Source of the DNA: Sarcocystis neurona
Lineage: Eukaryota; Apicomplexa; Conoidasida; Eucoccidiorida; Sarcocystidae
Assembly: GCA_000727475.1 (NCBI GenBank)
Contig: KL647296.1
Location: 3,480,444 to 3,544,443 of the forward strand
Direction: 5' to 3'
DNA length: 64,000 nt
A model generated the notes under the pieces. That model was not told where the DNA came from. It saw nothing but the letters and a program-made list of their open reading frames with translations, and made no database searches. The stretch's first letter is position 1. Every line of letters begins with the position of its first letter. Position numbers and translations under genes: made by a program. Shown here piece after piece: positions 24,564-38,600 of this stretch.

Positions 24564-27500
24564 GTAAACGTTTTCCATCTTCTCTTTTCCTTCTAGTTCA
24601 CGTGAGACTTAATATCCACGTGTTTGTTGCAAGCTAAGCAACTAGCCGGTGAATGCAGAAGGTGGAGCAGGTGTACGTCCTCTTTCACGTGCACAAGGGT
24701 GAATGGGCAGTGTAGAGCCCAGATATAATAAGGCGGCCTACAGAGCGACGTCGGTTTCCGCTCCCTGCTGCCGACCAGTCCCCAAATTGAAACACAGTGG
24801 CAAGCGTGCTAACACAGAAAGAACTGTGCAACAGGGGAGAACACTAAACTGTTTACGAGTAGCTCCTTCCAACGGACGTGAAAGACGCATTTTGTGTGTT
24901 GGTAAGCATACGCAAAAACGACTGAAGCACATTCTGAGAAGACACGAGGCGGACTGAATACTCGACGCCAAACATTACTTCTGCTGGTCCGAGTCAACCG
25001 CATCTAGCGTGCGCTTTACACTGGCAAGCATCTGCTTTTCCAACTACCCCTCTGCTCTTGTCGAATCGACGCTGTAACGCACTTTACGGAGACACGGTCC
25101 TGTATCAGTATATATATATACCACAACGCGCGTCTGATTGATACTTGCTAGTTGTACACGAGCAAATTACGGAGTACTGGAGTTCCACCGTTTATTTAGT
25201 AGGTGGCATGTTAGCTGTCTTCGGAGCTCAACAAAAGGTCCGAACGTCCAATCAGTTTCTTTTTTTAACGCGGGATTTTTCCTGCTTCGTGTCTTCTGCG
25301 GTGAGTAATGGCGCTATAACAGAGGTTACAGAGCTTCCTGTATGTGGTTTGTGAAACACTACAAAAGGAGCGAATACGTCTACGCCAAAATTCTGCCGTT
25401 ATTGACCCTTCGTCATTCCTTTTCGAAAAATTGGAGGGCAGGTGCATACGTACGCCTTTCCACCACAGTTCCTTCTAATTGCGTTCGTTGCTTTTGGAAC
25501 GCACGACACTTTGGGGGTCAATCACCGGAGTCGTGTCACCGCGACTTTTTCCGTTGTGCTCTGTCGCCCTTGACCAGTGGCGGGCTTTTGCGGACGACGC
25601 CGTCTCCTGCGTTGTTCCCTCGCCGCACAGAACCCGTAGACCGTGATTCTGATAACAATTTACTAGGTGTCTTGGTATTTCCCGTCATCCAACAGACAAA
25701 CCAGCAAGAAATTAATGCAGTGCTGCAAAAGCTGATGACCCGGTTGCACGAAGCGACGACAATTCCCGAAGCAGACCCCTTCGAGAGTACTTCAGGCAGC
25801 AAAACAAAATCCATGGTGCAGGAGGTTCAAGAAGCACGCGAACGCTTTCAGCAACTTAAAATGGCATACGCAGATGAGGCTCGTCTTCGGGATTTCATTC
25901 AGCTTGTGGACTGCATCCTTGCCGTTCGACTTGTCGACGTAGGTTCCACGTTTAGCCAGTGGACGGCCTTAAGCTTGGTTGCCGTTTGTACCTCTCCCTC
26001 TCTCTCCCGTGGCAATCTGTTGAACCGGGTCGTCCACGTATCGGGTCGGTCCACCTCTACCATTTTCACTGTTTCCTTATCTCTCCGTCTGTCGGTGTGT
26101 CTACGCGTGTAGGCTTGTTTGTCTATGGGTATCTATTAATACGCGTGTACGTCCGTGATGCCTACGTGTATATCTCCTCGAAGATGGAAAACCTGCAGGC
26201 ACTTTTGTTTTGTATGAAAATGCTACGGACTCCGAGAGCGCGTGACTGAGAAGTCCAGGGTGGCCTACAGACTTGGCGGTAGAACAGTAACTTTGAAAAC
26301 GTTACTGTTCACTCTGTCCAAGTGCAGAGAGCCGGGCTCAGCCTACGTCTGTAATCCCCCGCGATTTGCTTCAGTGACATGAGCACAGATGAAATATTTT
26401 ACGCTGGTAAGCAGGTCTGGAATCATAGCATCCGTGCAAAGGCGACTGCTATAATTGCAGATGCAGGCTTGTGCACTGTCACTTCGTTAGCGTGCTGCTG
26501 CCTTGTGAGATAGGAGCACTGTTTTTTAGCAGTAGCCGCAGCAGGAGGGGCGGTAGCAGTATCATTAATATTTGAATATCGAGATGGTGTGCAAACCTGG
26601 TGCAATACCGTAGCTGTATCGCGTGTAATTTCAGCTTTAAGATAGTGATCAGACAGTCCTGATTGTAACAACTATACGGTTTGCGCAAGGTTCACAAATG
26701 TAAATACGGTCTCCTGCGGCTCTTGCTGCAAAGCGTCACCGCTCGTCTAAAATCTATTCACTGCATTATATTTTTGGATGCAACTCCCTACTGACTGAAC
26801 GTAAGCTATGCGTGTCGCACTTGTTGGACTCAAATAACGGCGCTTGCTAACGGGCAAGCACGGCGGCGCTACAAAAAGGATGATACCACTTTGAGTACCG
26901 GCGGTAACGTGTTGGCGTGATCGTGTCTTTCGGCTGGACACGCCCGTTCGTTCCGTTCCGTTCTGCAGTTACATTTTCCTCAACCCTTTTTGCCGTAGCT
27001 GCTCGTTCCTCTGAGTGGAACTCCTGCGCCTTTGTGTTCTCTTACTTCGCTGTACTCTTGCACTCTGATTCCTGGCAACTGAATACACGCATTCACAGAC
27101 GTCTCTTCTCAGTTAGCAGGGTGGCATCCTACGGGATGTGCGTCTTCCTTGTGCTTTTCGAAGTGTCGAGCCGGTTTTGGTTCCAAATGCTGTTGCGTGG
27201 CCGGTCGGGTTTTTTATTAGCTCTGTGCAGCACAGCTCGTCTCGTGGCACCCAGATACGCACTTGCCAACGGAATTCAGGTTGACTTACGTAGCGCCGTG
27301 CGCCTCCGTAATTCAGCGAGGGCGTAGCATCCTACAGTCCAATTACCACTCCATTGTTTCCCGCAGCATCAGAGATGCACGCTGGAGAAGGAGCACTATA
27401 ACGCGTCTGCTCCGTTGTATATTTCTTTCTAAGCCGTTCCCTTCTTCTTATGAATGTACATACGCATATCCACCGCATACATATACACGCCTACGTATAA

Positions 27501-30500
27501 GAGCGAATATGTACGTGTGTGCGAATATGTATTTGCATAGTCTTATGCGAGTAATCCACGTATACCTATTTAAACGTCTATTTGTGAATGCATTATACAA
27601 CAGACATGTGCCTGTTTATTTGTGGATTGGGCATGCACGACGGCTTACGCAGGAAACATGTTTTCTTATTGTACAGCACCGCCTTTGGAGCCGCAAACGG
27701 TGTGTCTATTTCTTTGACCAACAAGCAATGTGAAGACATCAATGTCTCACGACAGATTGTTCACTGGGTAGTTACTGTGCGTGCCAAAGGCATGCACACC
27801 AAAATCAACAGAACTTTTTACGATGTGTAGAAGTGAAAACCTACATACCGTGGGACCTACGCGTGTAGCACTTGAAGCATTTGGGCCACGGTATGCATAT
27901 GAGAAGATCCTCGCCGTCCGAGTGGAAATCCGCCGTGCATCTACGATATCGATGCATCTTGACATGCGTGGATATTCAAAGATACGTGCCTGCTGTACAC
28001 ACTTGGAGGGTACGTGAGTGAAAACCATACAGCCCGAATGTGTGTCTTCGTGCTTCATGCGAGAAGTACAGGAAAACACATCAGAAGATTCTACACTTCT
28101 CGTGACCGTTGCACATTTTGTTCTAAGGAGCGCGTTCTTCGGGGAGACATAATATTTCAATAGACGAACAACCTCTGTAGACGTACGCTGGTGCATAACT
28201 GCGCACAACTACATGAGGTAGAATTAATCATTATGTTTGTACGTAGATAAGTACGTAGATACGCTAATGAATGTGTATATCTGTGCAGCTCTCGTGTTTG
28301 AACGTGTATATCTCTGCAGCTGTGTGCGTCGGTGCACCTGCACCACACGCATGGATAAGTTCCATGACAGCGTTTTATCTAATATATTACTCCTTGCGTT
28401 TACAAGAAAGTTGTCGCTAAAGTAGCAACAAGGTGGTGGGTTTTTTCGTGCCCATTTCATATTTCACTTTGGCGAGTAGAGTTTTGTATCAAGGCGCCAT
28501 TCGTCTGCTGTTCTGCTGCCCCAAAGTAGCTTCTTCTCAGTTCCACGCTTATGCCCATGCCAACTTGAATTCCTTCGAAGCACCACTATAGAGTCCACAT
28601 ATAAATTTAAAACGGCTTCCAAGCTTCGACGGAGTGAACAGCCCTTTTGTATGCTATGTGGCCTTTCTTGGGGCAGAAATATTGCTGCAAGACTTCACTT
28701 TTAATAAGTCGTCCTTATGCCGCGACAAACGTGCTGCAGGCGGTGACGCACAGTGCTTTGGACTTTCGAGGACGACTCGGAGAAGAAGGCGCATGCAGCA
28801 AATTATTCCGCGTTTACGTAAACTTCAGCAAATCCGCTCGCATTGAATTCTCACCAAGTCAAGAGCAATATCAAGCTGCCCTTCGGGAGCTCTGGGATGG
28901 TGAGCACTCGCCGCCGATCAGGCACTAGATCATCTGTTCTGCGGTGTACGTGTCCGCTGAGTAGACCCTCCCCGAGCAGCGGAGACAAGTGCGTACACTC
29001 CGAGAAATGGTTCAGCACGTAACCAAAGTGTACACGCGTATATCTATGCGTCCGAGCAGAATTTGAAAACCCACGCAAGCAGTGTCTGGCGGAAACACGC
29101 ACAATGCGAGGCGTCGCACGTTAAATTTTCGTCTATACGCCGCTGAAGTGTCTTTGCACCAAAGCAATCTTCTCGACCATTTACAGACTCCAGACAATCT
29201 GCAGAGGTCTGACAGATCTATTGGCTCTAAAAGTAAAGTGCGACAACAATCACATACAAGCGACTACCGAGGCAGAGGTCTCCACGCGGAAACGCCTCCG
29301 TGTAATCCGGGCAGTCTCGGTCCTACAGCGTGCTCTGGTGCGCACACGAGCAAACCAATCTGCAGTCACATCGTCTCACACTGGTCCTGCGGTTCGTCTC
29401 TTAGTCAAATGTTGAACCCTTTTCTGTACTGCTCTCTGTGCAGTGTTTGAGAGAAGCGCATCGGTGTTTGTTGTGGAAGTTGAGGCAATTGCTGGGCGCT
29501 GCGCAACAACCTCGACATTGGACGGACATTGCTTTGCTAGACAGCACTTCGTCTTCCACCCCTGGAGCTCCACAGCTTACCCGGTGGATATAGTACAATT
29601 ACACTATTGCCCAGGCGCCGCTCACCGTATCATTTTTCCCCGTATTGAGCGGGTGGAATCGTATGATCTTTGCTGTACTCGCAGTACGGTTGCTGGACTG
29701 TTCTCCCCGATATGCAACGCGACACACTCAACAGTGCGGTGTGCGCTAACTTCATATTCCTTTCTTCTTTGTGCACGTAACGGCCCTTCAACAATATAAA
29801 TCTCCCGCGACGACATTCAAAAGATGCCCGCCTTCCCTCTACCAAGCACGCAGTAGATCTTACATGCTTTGGTCCGGTATACAGATTTTGAAAATTGGCC
29901 GGTTTCCGGCATGATTTACCCCCGCAGAATACGACTCGCATTATAAACTGTTCACTCTATACGGCATAAACGTAGTAACCTGCTAATCGGTAAAGGGTTA
30001 ATCTATGACGTTAACGTCTTTGCACTGAGTCAGCGCTCCGCCGTCTATCCATTTGCCACCGTACGAGCACTCCAGTCGATATCCGCCTAACCGGCGGACA
30101 CTCAGAGACTTAATGCTATTCTACCCACAGGTTCTTCTTTCAACCACCTATGCTGGGCAGTGATCACATTGGTTCATCTTAACCCTGTTTTTAATTTGGG
30201 GTGTCTGCGCTACGTTTGCCCTACGGCTGACACTTATATTTTCTTCATGGGAAAAACTGTGCGTGTTTTCCCCACTGCGAATACAGCTCATCGACGCTGT
30301 AGTTTTGCCTATATTTCGGATGTCTTTAATACTTTCTGGTCTACACAGCAAATGTGAGTAATGCTCCTTGAGCATCTAGGAATTAACAGGAACGCATTGT
30401 TTCCCACTAGGTTTACATTAAAGGTAGCGCCTTCTTCAAATTGATCCAGAAAAGCAGTTTTTGTTTGTAATTGTCAGTATGGCTGGTGTCACTTGCCCCC

Positions 30501-32630
30501 TCTACACGCGCTCCTACCTCGTGCAGTTCTGGCTGAGATAACAGCACTGCCAGAAACTCATTGGTCTCGTCACATTAGCTTCGGTCACACAATTTATACT
30601 GTCTCCACATAAATGTACGCCAGTATATATTGGTTCACACCTCTGTAGAAAGAAACAAACGTGCACATACGTATACGAACATACATAAATTTGTTGTTTC
30701 CAATACAAAAAATAGACTGTGACTGTTCGCGGGTGCATCGCACGCTTTGTCCACGCATTCTCATACCAGGGACCTAGACAAGTAGTCAGCTTTCCCATGA
30801 GCCCAGGCACACACGCGGACTGATATACGTGTATATATGTCTGTGGACAGTCACACAGATAGATATCTCTACACACCGCATCAGACACACGTACCTGTGT
30901 ACATAAGAGCGTACACATATACTTATACACGTGAGCCGTAATCGGTCTCCAAAGTGATTTCGTTTCTCTCTTGAGACACGCAGGCATAGATATGCAATTG
31001 TATGCATATGTACATTTCTACCAATATATACCTTGTTTCGTATATGCCTGTGCACCTATATACGTGTGAAACTGTAGCGGTAGAGTCTGAGGGAAGTAAA
31101 TATATCCAGAACACGTACGCTGGCACGTGAATCTTTTTCTCAAATAGTTTTTTTCCCGTCCCATCCATAAATATTGATTTATACGCAGGTTTATCAGTGT
31201 CTTCGCCCTCTTCACTTACTTCCAAGCAGGCATATGCATATTTACGCAGGTTTACGTATACGGATGCCCGATACGCAGGAAGAATTCCGAATTACTTCCA
31301 CCTCCTCGTGGTGTATCCCGATTTTTTTTGCTCACCTTCCTCTGCAGGAATCATTGCGGTGGCGAGCAGTTCGCCGTTTTTTGCTAGCAATCGACTCTAT
31401 GAAGATGTTATTAAGAAGCCAGAAGATGCAGACACTGGCGGCCGCTGCTCAATCGAACAGTTGCTGCTTCAGTGCTCCGCATTTCTTACAACAAAGGTAT
31501 CCTTGTTTCCAAATTTCTCCTGAAGCTACGATAGATACAGTTAGATACTTGGGCACTCAATTACTCCTTTTTCGCCCACAACGTTCAGTCACGTGTGTCC
31601 ACACAGACCGCACACATATCCATCCTTTCTCTTCATATATTACATGCTTGCATATATGCCCCTCTCTCTGCGTGTCTTTCCTGTCATTTCATGTATTTCT
31701 TTGTTCAGGTGCAGTGTGTACTTTTCGTTCAGGCCCCACATATCTATCTGCGTAGTTCACACTTGTTAAGCAGTCCGCATGTATTTGTTGTTGTTCACTC
31801 AAATGTTCGTCTCCCCCCTAAATCGAATCGTCAATCTTATGTTCTGTGTATCCGTCACTTCTGACATTACTGCTTTTCTACGGCTTCCCTTGCGCAGTTT
31901 TAATCCCATGAATTCAGTTCTAGACATATGCACATGTGTGTGGACGGTAATGTCACCATCGATTCATTCCGCAGTTTTATAGACACATATGTACGTGTGT
32001 GTGCGCATGTGAGCCGTCTGTGAATCTTCTCTAGCAGAGCACATTAATCGTCGGTGTGTACAAAAAGGCGTGTATAAATGTATATTGCCTGCATTATTGT
32101 TTCCTGCCCCTGTCCCTCTCTCTCCTTCCTACAGAGTATCTCTTCGTTATGTCCTTTTAATCCGCAGACAGACAGATACGTTTTTGTTTCCTGTATTTTC
32201 CGTAACGAAGTGGTCCTGCTCGCACGGACGCTGACGTTTTTCCCCCACGTTTTTTTGACGGTGTTTGCTGCAAATAGGAGGACGTCGAACGAAGAATTCT
32301 GCGCGATTTTGACCGCGCGAGGAAGTACTCCGATTCTTACTTCAGCGTCTACAGGCACGTACTTTTCTTCTCTCCACCAGCATCGGATAGCTTTCTGAAA
32401 TATCCACGTCCAACCTGCTCTATTTGAACATGTTTCTTGCATGTCCGCGTAGTTGATTCTACAGGCGCTTAGATTCGGAAGTGTATTTCTTTGTCTAGCT
32501 GTATCTGTCTACACGCACCAGCCTCTCTGTATACGTCCGGCCGCATTGTCTGTGAGTGTGTCCCTATCGCGGATCGATACGAGTGTGTATCAGACCAAGC
32601 TACTGCCTCCGTCCTTGTGTGCACTTTTGC

Positions 32631-32661
<31 letters not shown>

Positions 32662-35600
32662 CTGGTTAAAAACGTTTATCTGTACCCTTACACGCATGTC
32701 TTATTGCGGGGAGCGGAAAATCCTCAGACACTCGGCTACACCCAGCGCCACAACATGAACGTGTGCGGGTACGGCTCTGCCTTTCGTGTCTGCAGTCCTT
32801 TTTGTGTACTTCTGTCTCTCAACGTTAACACATACTCTCGTATGCGGGTTCCTCTTCACTTCCGTCCCTCGCCCACACACGTGTATATATGTATATGTGG
32901 ATCCTCTTTTTGCATTTCACTCTACGTGTACGCTTACTTAGAAGCAGCCGATATCCTCCTTCAGCCCTGCACATCAGGTACACAGACGGCATTACTTGCC
33001 CCGGTTCACCGGAAGTGTTTCTAACTGATTTATCCATGAGAAACACTTCTGCAACTGAAGGTATGTGTACTTGGATCCCTTGTCCAAATACGCAAACACA
33101 CATTTTGCATGAAGAGAGACGGTCTACATTTGGCATTGTGTGCGCATAGCGACTTGAAAATTTAAATATCATGTCTTGCGTCTTTTGTGCGCACGCCTCT
33201 GCATTCTTCCATGTGTAAATCTCTCCGTCTGTGTCAATCGGTAGACATTTCACTTAGATACACACAAGGCGCTTTATCTCTCTTTGTCGTTTTACCCGGG
33301 CACACCGGAACATCGCCCCATATGGACCTCCCTCTCCGGATGTGAACAATCCCACATCCACATATGTACGTACAGCTATGCGTGCACACTTTTTCTTATG
33401 TACGTACATGTCTCCTCGGTGCAATATATATACGTATGTATATATATATATATACTCGTTTGTGTACGTGTGGGTGTACAGTCGCCGTATCTGTGTGTGC
33501 ATCCCTTTAGGAAATGTACAGAGGCCTATTTGTTACACCTCTCTGTCACAGAGACACGTTACAGCCATGATTCTCTGATTTTTAGGCAGATGAAGACGAT
33601 ATTCTTATAGAGTTCTCTCGTTGTCCATGCCACAGCAGAAATAGTATGCGCGTCGGTTTTCTTGGGCGCATCAAAGAAAATCTAGGGACACACCGTAGTT
33701 CGCCTTGACAATAACGCAGAGAACTTTATCATGTATGTATAACGTCGAGAGAAACCTTCACCGTGAAAGGAGACTTCTCCGCTGGGAACGTGTGGATTCG
33801 GCGTAAACGTACATACAGAGATCTACATAGATATATGCATATGTGCATATATATATATATAAATATATAAATGGACGAATACACCATACGTATATGTTTG
33901 TTTATCTCTCATATGTATGTGCATCCATGTAAAAATATATGTATGTCTATATTTATAACTTTGTGCGTACATACCCATGTACATATATATATATATCTGT
34001 ATATCCATGTATATGTGCATGTATATGTATCCGTATTTATGGAGGTATACGCAGACGTAGTGTATCTCCTTGTACAAATACACATACGTGTACGTATATC
34101 GATATGCAGATACGTAGGCGAAGATATGTATTTATGTATAGAGATATGTAAAGCTTTGTATTGATAACTGTATGTCTACGTACAGGTAACGTGTACCTAT
34201 GAACATATATACTCTGTATCTATATAGACAAATATATATATACATATGCATATCTCTATTCACAGCTATATGGTTACATCTATGTCTACATGGATACACT
34301 TACATACATATGCATACATGGATGTCCAGGTCTACTTAAGTGAATTCATGTATACACGTGTAAATCTGTGCACACGTGTTTATATATATATAGATGCAAA
34401 ATATATGTGAATATATGCAATTACTTTTCTTTCTATACATTACCTACGTCTCTATCTCTACAATCGTCTATATACGTACACACATAACGCCGCACGTATA
34501 TGCACTTCTCCCCTATGTGTCTCTGCCGCCGTCAGTATCTCTCTCTCTATATATATATCCGTATACATATACGTACATGTAGAATTGTTTATATATCCGC
34601 ATGTACATCCCCACTTGCACATATGCATATATATATATATGTTTATTTATACATATATATATATATATCCACATGTCCATCGCCTTACGTACGTGTTCGC
34701 ACATGGTTCTCAGCACGCCTGTCTCCCTGCAACTTTTTTTCTACGTCATATCGTATCTGTACACAATTGTGTTGTTCTCTGCATCTATCCATATCTGTAT
34801 ATCCGTATTTAGATATGTCTCCCCGCTCATATGTATGCGTATATGGACGGGCCTTTTTTCGGCTGCTGGGGGACGCCAGTCTGCTGCAAGTCGCAGGACA
34901 GTGTTGTGGTCTACACCCTCCTGCAGCTAAGAGAATGGTGAAGAGATCCATCTTTCTTCTGCTCAGCAGACAGACAGAAGAAATACGAGAGAGAGTGAAT
35001 TACACCGATAGCCGTAGACACATACCCGCTTCCATCGCACGCAGTTTTTCTCTTGATCCTCTGCACAGTGACATGTATATACGTGCGGACACACATCTCG
35101 GCTCCCTTCTAGTTGCGCAGGCGTATATGCATATATATACATATGTTTGTATTCCCGGTCAAACATTTTGGCTGTCTAGAGATTTTCAAGTTTTACTCTG
35201 GTAGGCCTGCGCCGTCCTCCCTTAACCTTCAGTAATGAAACGTCAAACAAAGTCCGTTCTCTCGTAGTTCCTCTCCCCGCCGTCCCTCTTCACGCATGTC
35301 TGCGTGCAGCACAGGACCTGCTGCTGTTATTTATCCTGGTAAATTCGATTGGTCGTCTTGTTGCTTCTGTTTTTCTTGCGGGTGTGGTCCTTTTCTACAG
35401 CCGTCCTCCCCTCAGATCTTGTTTTTCATCAAATTTTCGGTGACGACGCACGCCTGCCTTCCTTCCACTCGCGTCCGCCTGTCTCGACACGGCCCGTCTT
35501 CTTCGATGCTTCTGCTGCTGCTTCTTCTTCTTCTGTGCGGCCTACAACTGCCTCATGTGTCTGTACGTGTGTGGGGCCCAGGCAGATCTACGAGTACGGC

Positions 35601-38600
35601 TGCACATGGAACGAAGCCACCTTCAGCGCCGCCGTCACGTCGCATGATATGTTGAGTGAAGAGATGGAGGCCATGAGAGAATTTCAGCAGAAGCTGGAGA
35701 AGCTCAACCCGGTGCACGTCGTCGGTTTGTTCTCCATAGAAGCAAGAAATCTCAAAAGCACCCTGGCTCCTGTCCCAGAAAATGCCCTTGCGGCAATGAA
35801 GAAACTGCTTCTGCAGCAAACGCGCGACCACGTACGTTCCTGGCGAAAAAAAGCCTACTCAGCTGTCTCCTGCCCTACCAACCAAAATTCTCCTCAACCT
35901 TGTCTCCTCTCTTCCTCTCTCTGTCTCTCTGTCAGCGTGTCTTCCCGTTCCTCCATCTGCGTTCCTCTCTCTCTATGTGCGTGACTCTCCGTGTGTGTGT
36001 CTCTCTCTCTGTGTGTGTCTCTCTCCGTATGTGTGTCTCTCTCTGTATGTGTGTCTCTCTCTGTATGTGTGTCTCTCTCTGTATGTGTCTCTCTCTGTAT
36101 GTGTGTCTCTCTCTGTATGTGTCTCTCTCTGTATGTGTGTCTCTCTCTGTATGTGTGTCTCTCTCTGTATGTGTGTCTCTCTGTATGTGTCTCTCTCTAA
36201 GTGGTCTCTCTGTATGTGTGTCTCTCTCTGTATGTGTGTCTCTCTGTGTCTCTCTCCCTCTGTGTCTCTCTCTCTCTGTCTCTCGCTGTATGTGTCTCTC
36301 TGTATGTGTCTCCCCCTCTGTGCCCCTCGTCCTGTCTCTCTGTCTCTTTCCCTGTCTCTCTGTCTTTTTCCGTTTCTCTTTCTCTCTGTCTCTCGGTCTC
36401 CTTCTCTCTGAATTTTTCTTCTCTGCACCCCGACTTTGCCCCCCCCCCTCTCTCTGTTTTTTCTGTAGGCCCGTCTCCCTTTACCTCCCCTCCGCATTGT
36501 CTTACCTTCTGTCTTTCTCTCTTGCAACACACACGGGAGACATATACGCACACATATTGCATAAAGGTCTAGGAATCGATGAGAACTCTTGTCGCCTGCT
36601 GCCACTGGACATGGAGAATTCTACCGCCTCCATTTTTGTTTACCAGTGTCTGCACTACACCTTCTCCTGCATGCGAGCGTTCAGTTCTCTTCCTCTCGTC
36701 CCTCCCCTTTCTTTTTACTTAAATAAACAAGCATGTAAAAGCACGCCGTGCGTACGTGTACGGCAAATAGGCATCTGCACAGGCGCATTCGCTGAGCCTC
36801 GGTCTACCTAGAGTTCTTCTCTCCTTACGCATGGCTCTCATGCGTCTCCCCTTAACCACATATAAACCTCTCTCTCTACACATCTATCTATCTATATATA
36901 TAAATATACAAATATACATACGCACACATATATATATGTACACATGTACACCTATCTGCATAAATACATATGTGTGCATACATGTACACACATTGAATGT
37001 GTGTATGTATATATATGGATGGATATATATAATATATTTGTACATATGTATACACGGATATATATATATATATGTTTGTCCACACGTTGAACGTAAACGT
37101 ACATATATATCTATATACATACGCGGGGATATATTTACATATACTTGTACACACGTGTACACACCTATACGTGTAGATATGCAGATGTAAAAATGTATGT
37201 GCATATGTGGAGGAGGGAATATGTGTTGATACGAGGCAGAGAAGAGACGGTCGGAAAGCCGCAACGTGCCGTCCTTGGTCGACTTTGTATCCTCCGTTCT
37301 CCCCCATTCCTTTGTCTATTCTTCTGCTTTCAAACCCTCGGCCAGAGAAGAATTCCTTGTTTTCTTCTCCTTCTCTTTTTCGTTCCTTCTTTCCACAGCC
37401 ACCACATGCACACAACTTCTCCACATGTGTGCGTTCGACAGCACTGGGGCAGGGTAAAGCCTTGTTCCGCGTCTCTTTGTCTTTCTCTCTCTCTTTGTCT
37501 CTTTCAGGTGTATGTACACCGGAAACATAGCCCTACACGTATCCCTGCACTTTTTCTCAACCAACAGTTTTCCGTCCCCTTTTTTGGTTTCTTCCGTTTT
37601 TTTCCTTTCCTTTCCTCCTTTTGCCTCTCCCCCCCCTTTCTCTGTACTTCTGTGCGGACGCAGATTTACACCGGGAAGCAACGACCACATTCGCCTGAAC
37701 ATATTTTCCGTCTCTTTCTCTGCCTCTTCGCCTCCCTCTTCCTTTTTCTTCTTCTGTCTGTCTCCGTGAATTCCCTTCTTCTCTCGTCCGCTCGCTCTCG
37801 CCGACACATGCACAAAAGCAACGATACACAAGCAAGAGAGGCAAGGCATGCGGAGACACAGCAGACACGGCTTGTGGCCGTCCTCGACCTATATGTACAT
37901 GTAATTCACCTGCAGAACTCCATACATAAAAGAAGAAAAAAGTAAGAGAAGGTGTGTCGATGTATGGAACTCTCCTCTTCCCGTCGACACCGGCTGGCCC
38001 TCATTTTGTTCGTTTTCATCCGAACATACCTTCGTTTCTTCTGTCTCCGTGTCTCCCTGTCTCTCTGTCCTTTGTTCATTCTCGCGCCTTTTCCAGGACC
38101 CTGAATTCTGCGTCTCGCATCCCGTTCGTCCGCGCGTGTGTCTACCTAGAAAGTTCTGTTGAACAAATATGTGTCTATTCTGCTGTTGTGGACTGCTCCT
38201 CCCCACTCTTGCTCTTTCTTTCGGCCGTAGTCAACAACCTCGGGCTGGACCAACTTGTCTACGGGTTCCATCCTTTACGCAAGTCTTGCTTTTCCTTTCC
38301 CCCCTCTTTTTTGTTCTCCTCGCTCTGCTCCTGTCTCTTCCTTTCTCTGGAGATTCTCTGTGTGGATCTCCTTTTGTCGATTTACGTGGGGACCCTGCCC
38401 CCCCTCTCTCTGTTTCCCTCTATTTCCCGTGCGACATATTTGTCTATATACATAGGCGCTCAAGATGTGTTGTAAAAAGGACATATCGCAGGAGCGGGAC
38501 ATGAAAAAGTGAAGGGAAGCTTACGAACCGAGCAAAAAAGTGCCGCTGCTTCTTCTGTAAAAGTCCAGTAGAAACCTACACACACACACACAAGCGCACG

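Larger units (their letters stand above)
25939..28739 (+). other. Intron 2
   Basis: About 2.8 kb of mostly unique sequence with few microsatellites. Holds two short hairpins (26271-26323 and 27843-27894) listed separately and a small duplicated GTGTATATCT(G/C)TGCAGCT motif near 28270-28325. No exon-like segment is needed between exons 2 and 3. Confidence 0.75.
32359..35585 (+). other. Intron 5
   Basis: About 3.2 kb. Holds a (CA)n run at 32631-32655, dense TA/CA tracts from about 33400 to 34670, and a complex island at about 34840-35580 with a 234-codon open frame (34500-35204) that is not required by the dynein and matches nothing I know. A short inverted pair GAAGTGTTTCT/AGAAACACTTC lies near 33012-33050. 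Confidence 0.8.

Noticed and set aside
35985..36605. Long ORFs on both strands encoding Cys/Val/Ser/Leu or Arg/Glu/Thr/His repeats
   Set aside because: They are translations of the TCTCTGTATGTG minisatellite, which lacks stop codons; the region lies inside a dynein intron.
37480..37540. Very strong pyrimidine tract plus CAG suggesting an exon ([10 protein letters not shown])
   Set aside because: Any exon with a nearby donor (GTATCC) would break the phase 0 join of exons 6 and 7, and homologues have no residues at this position.
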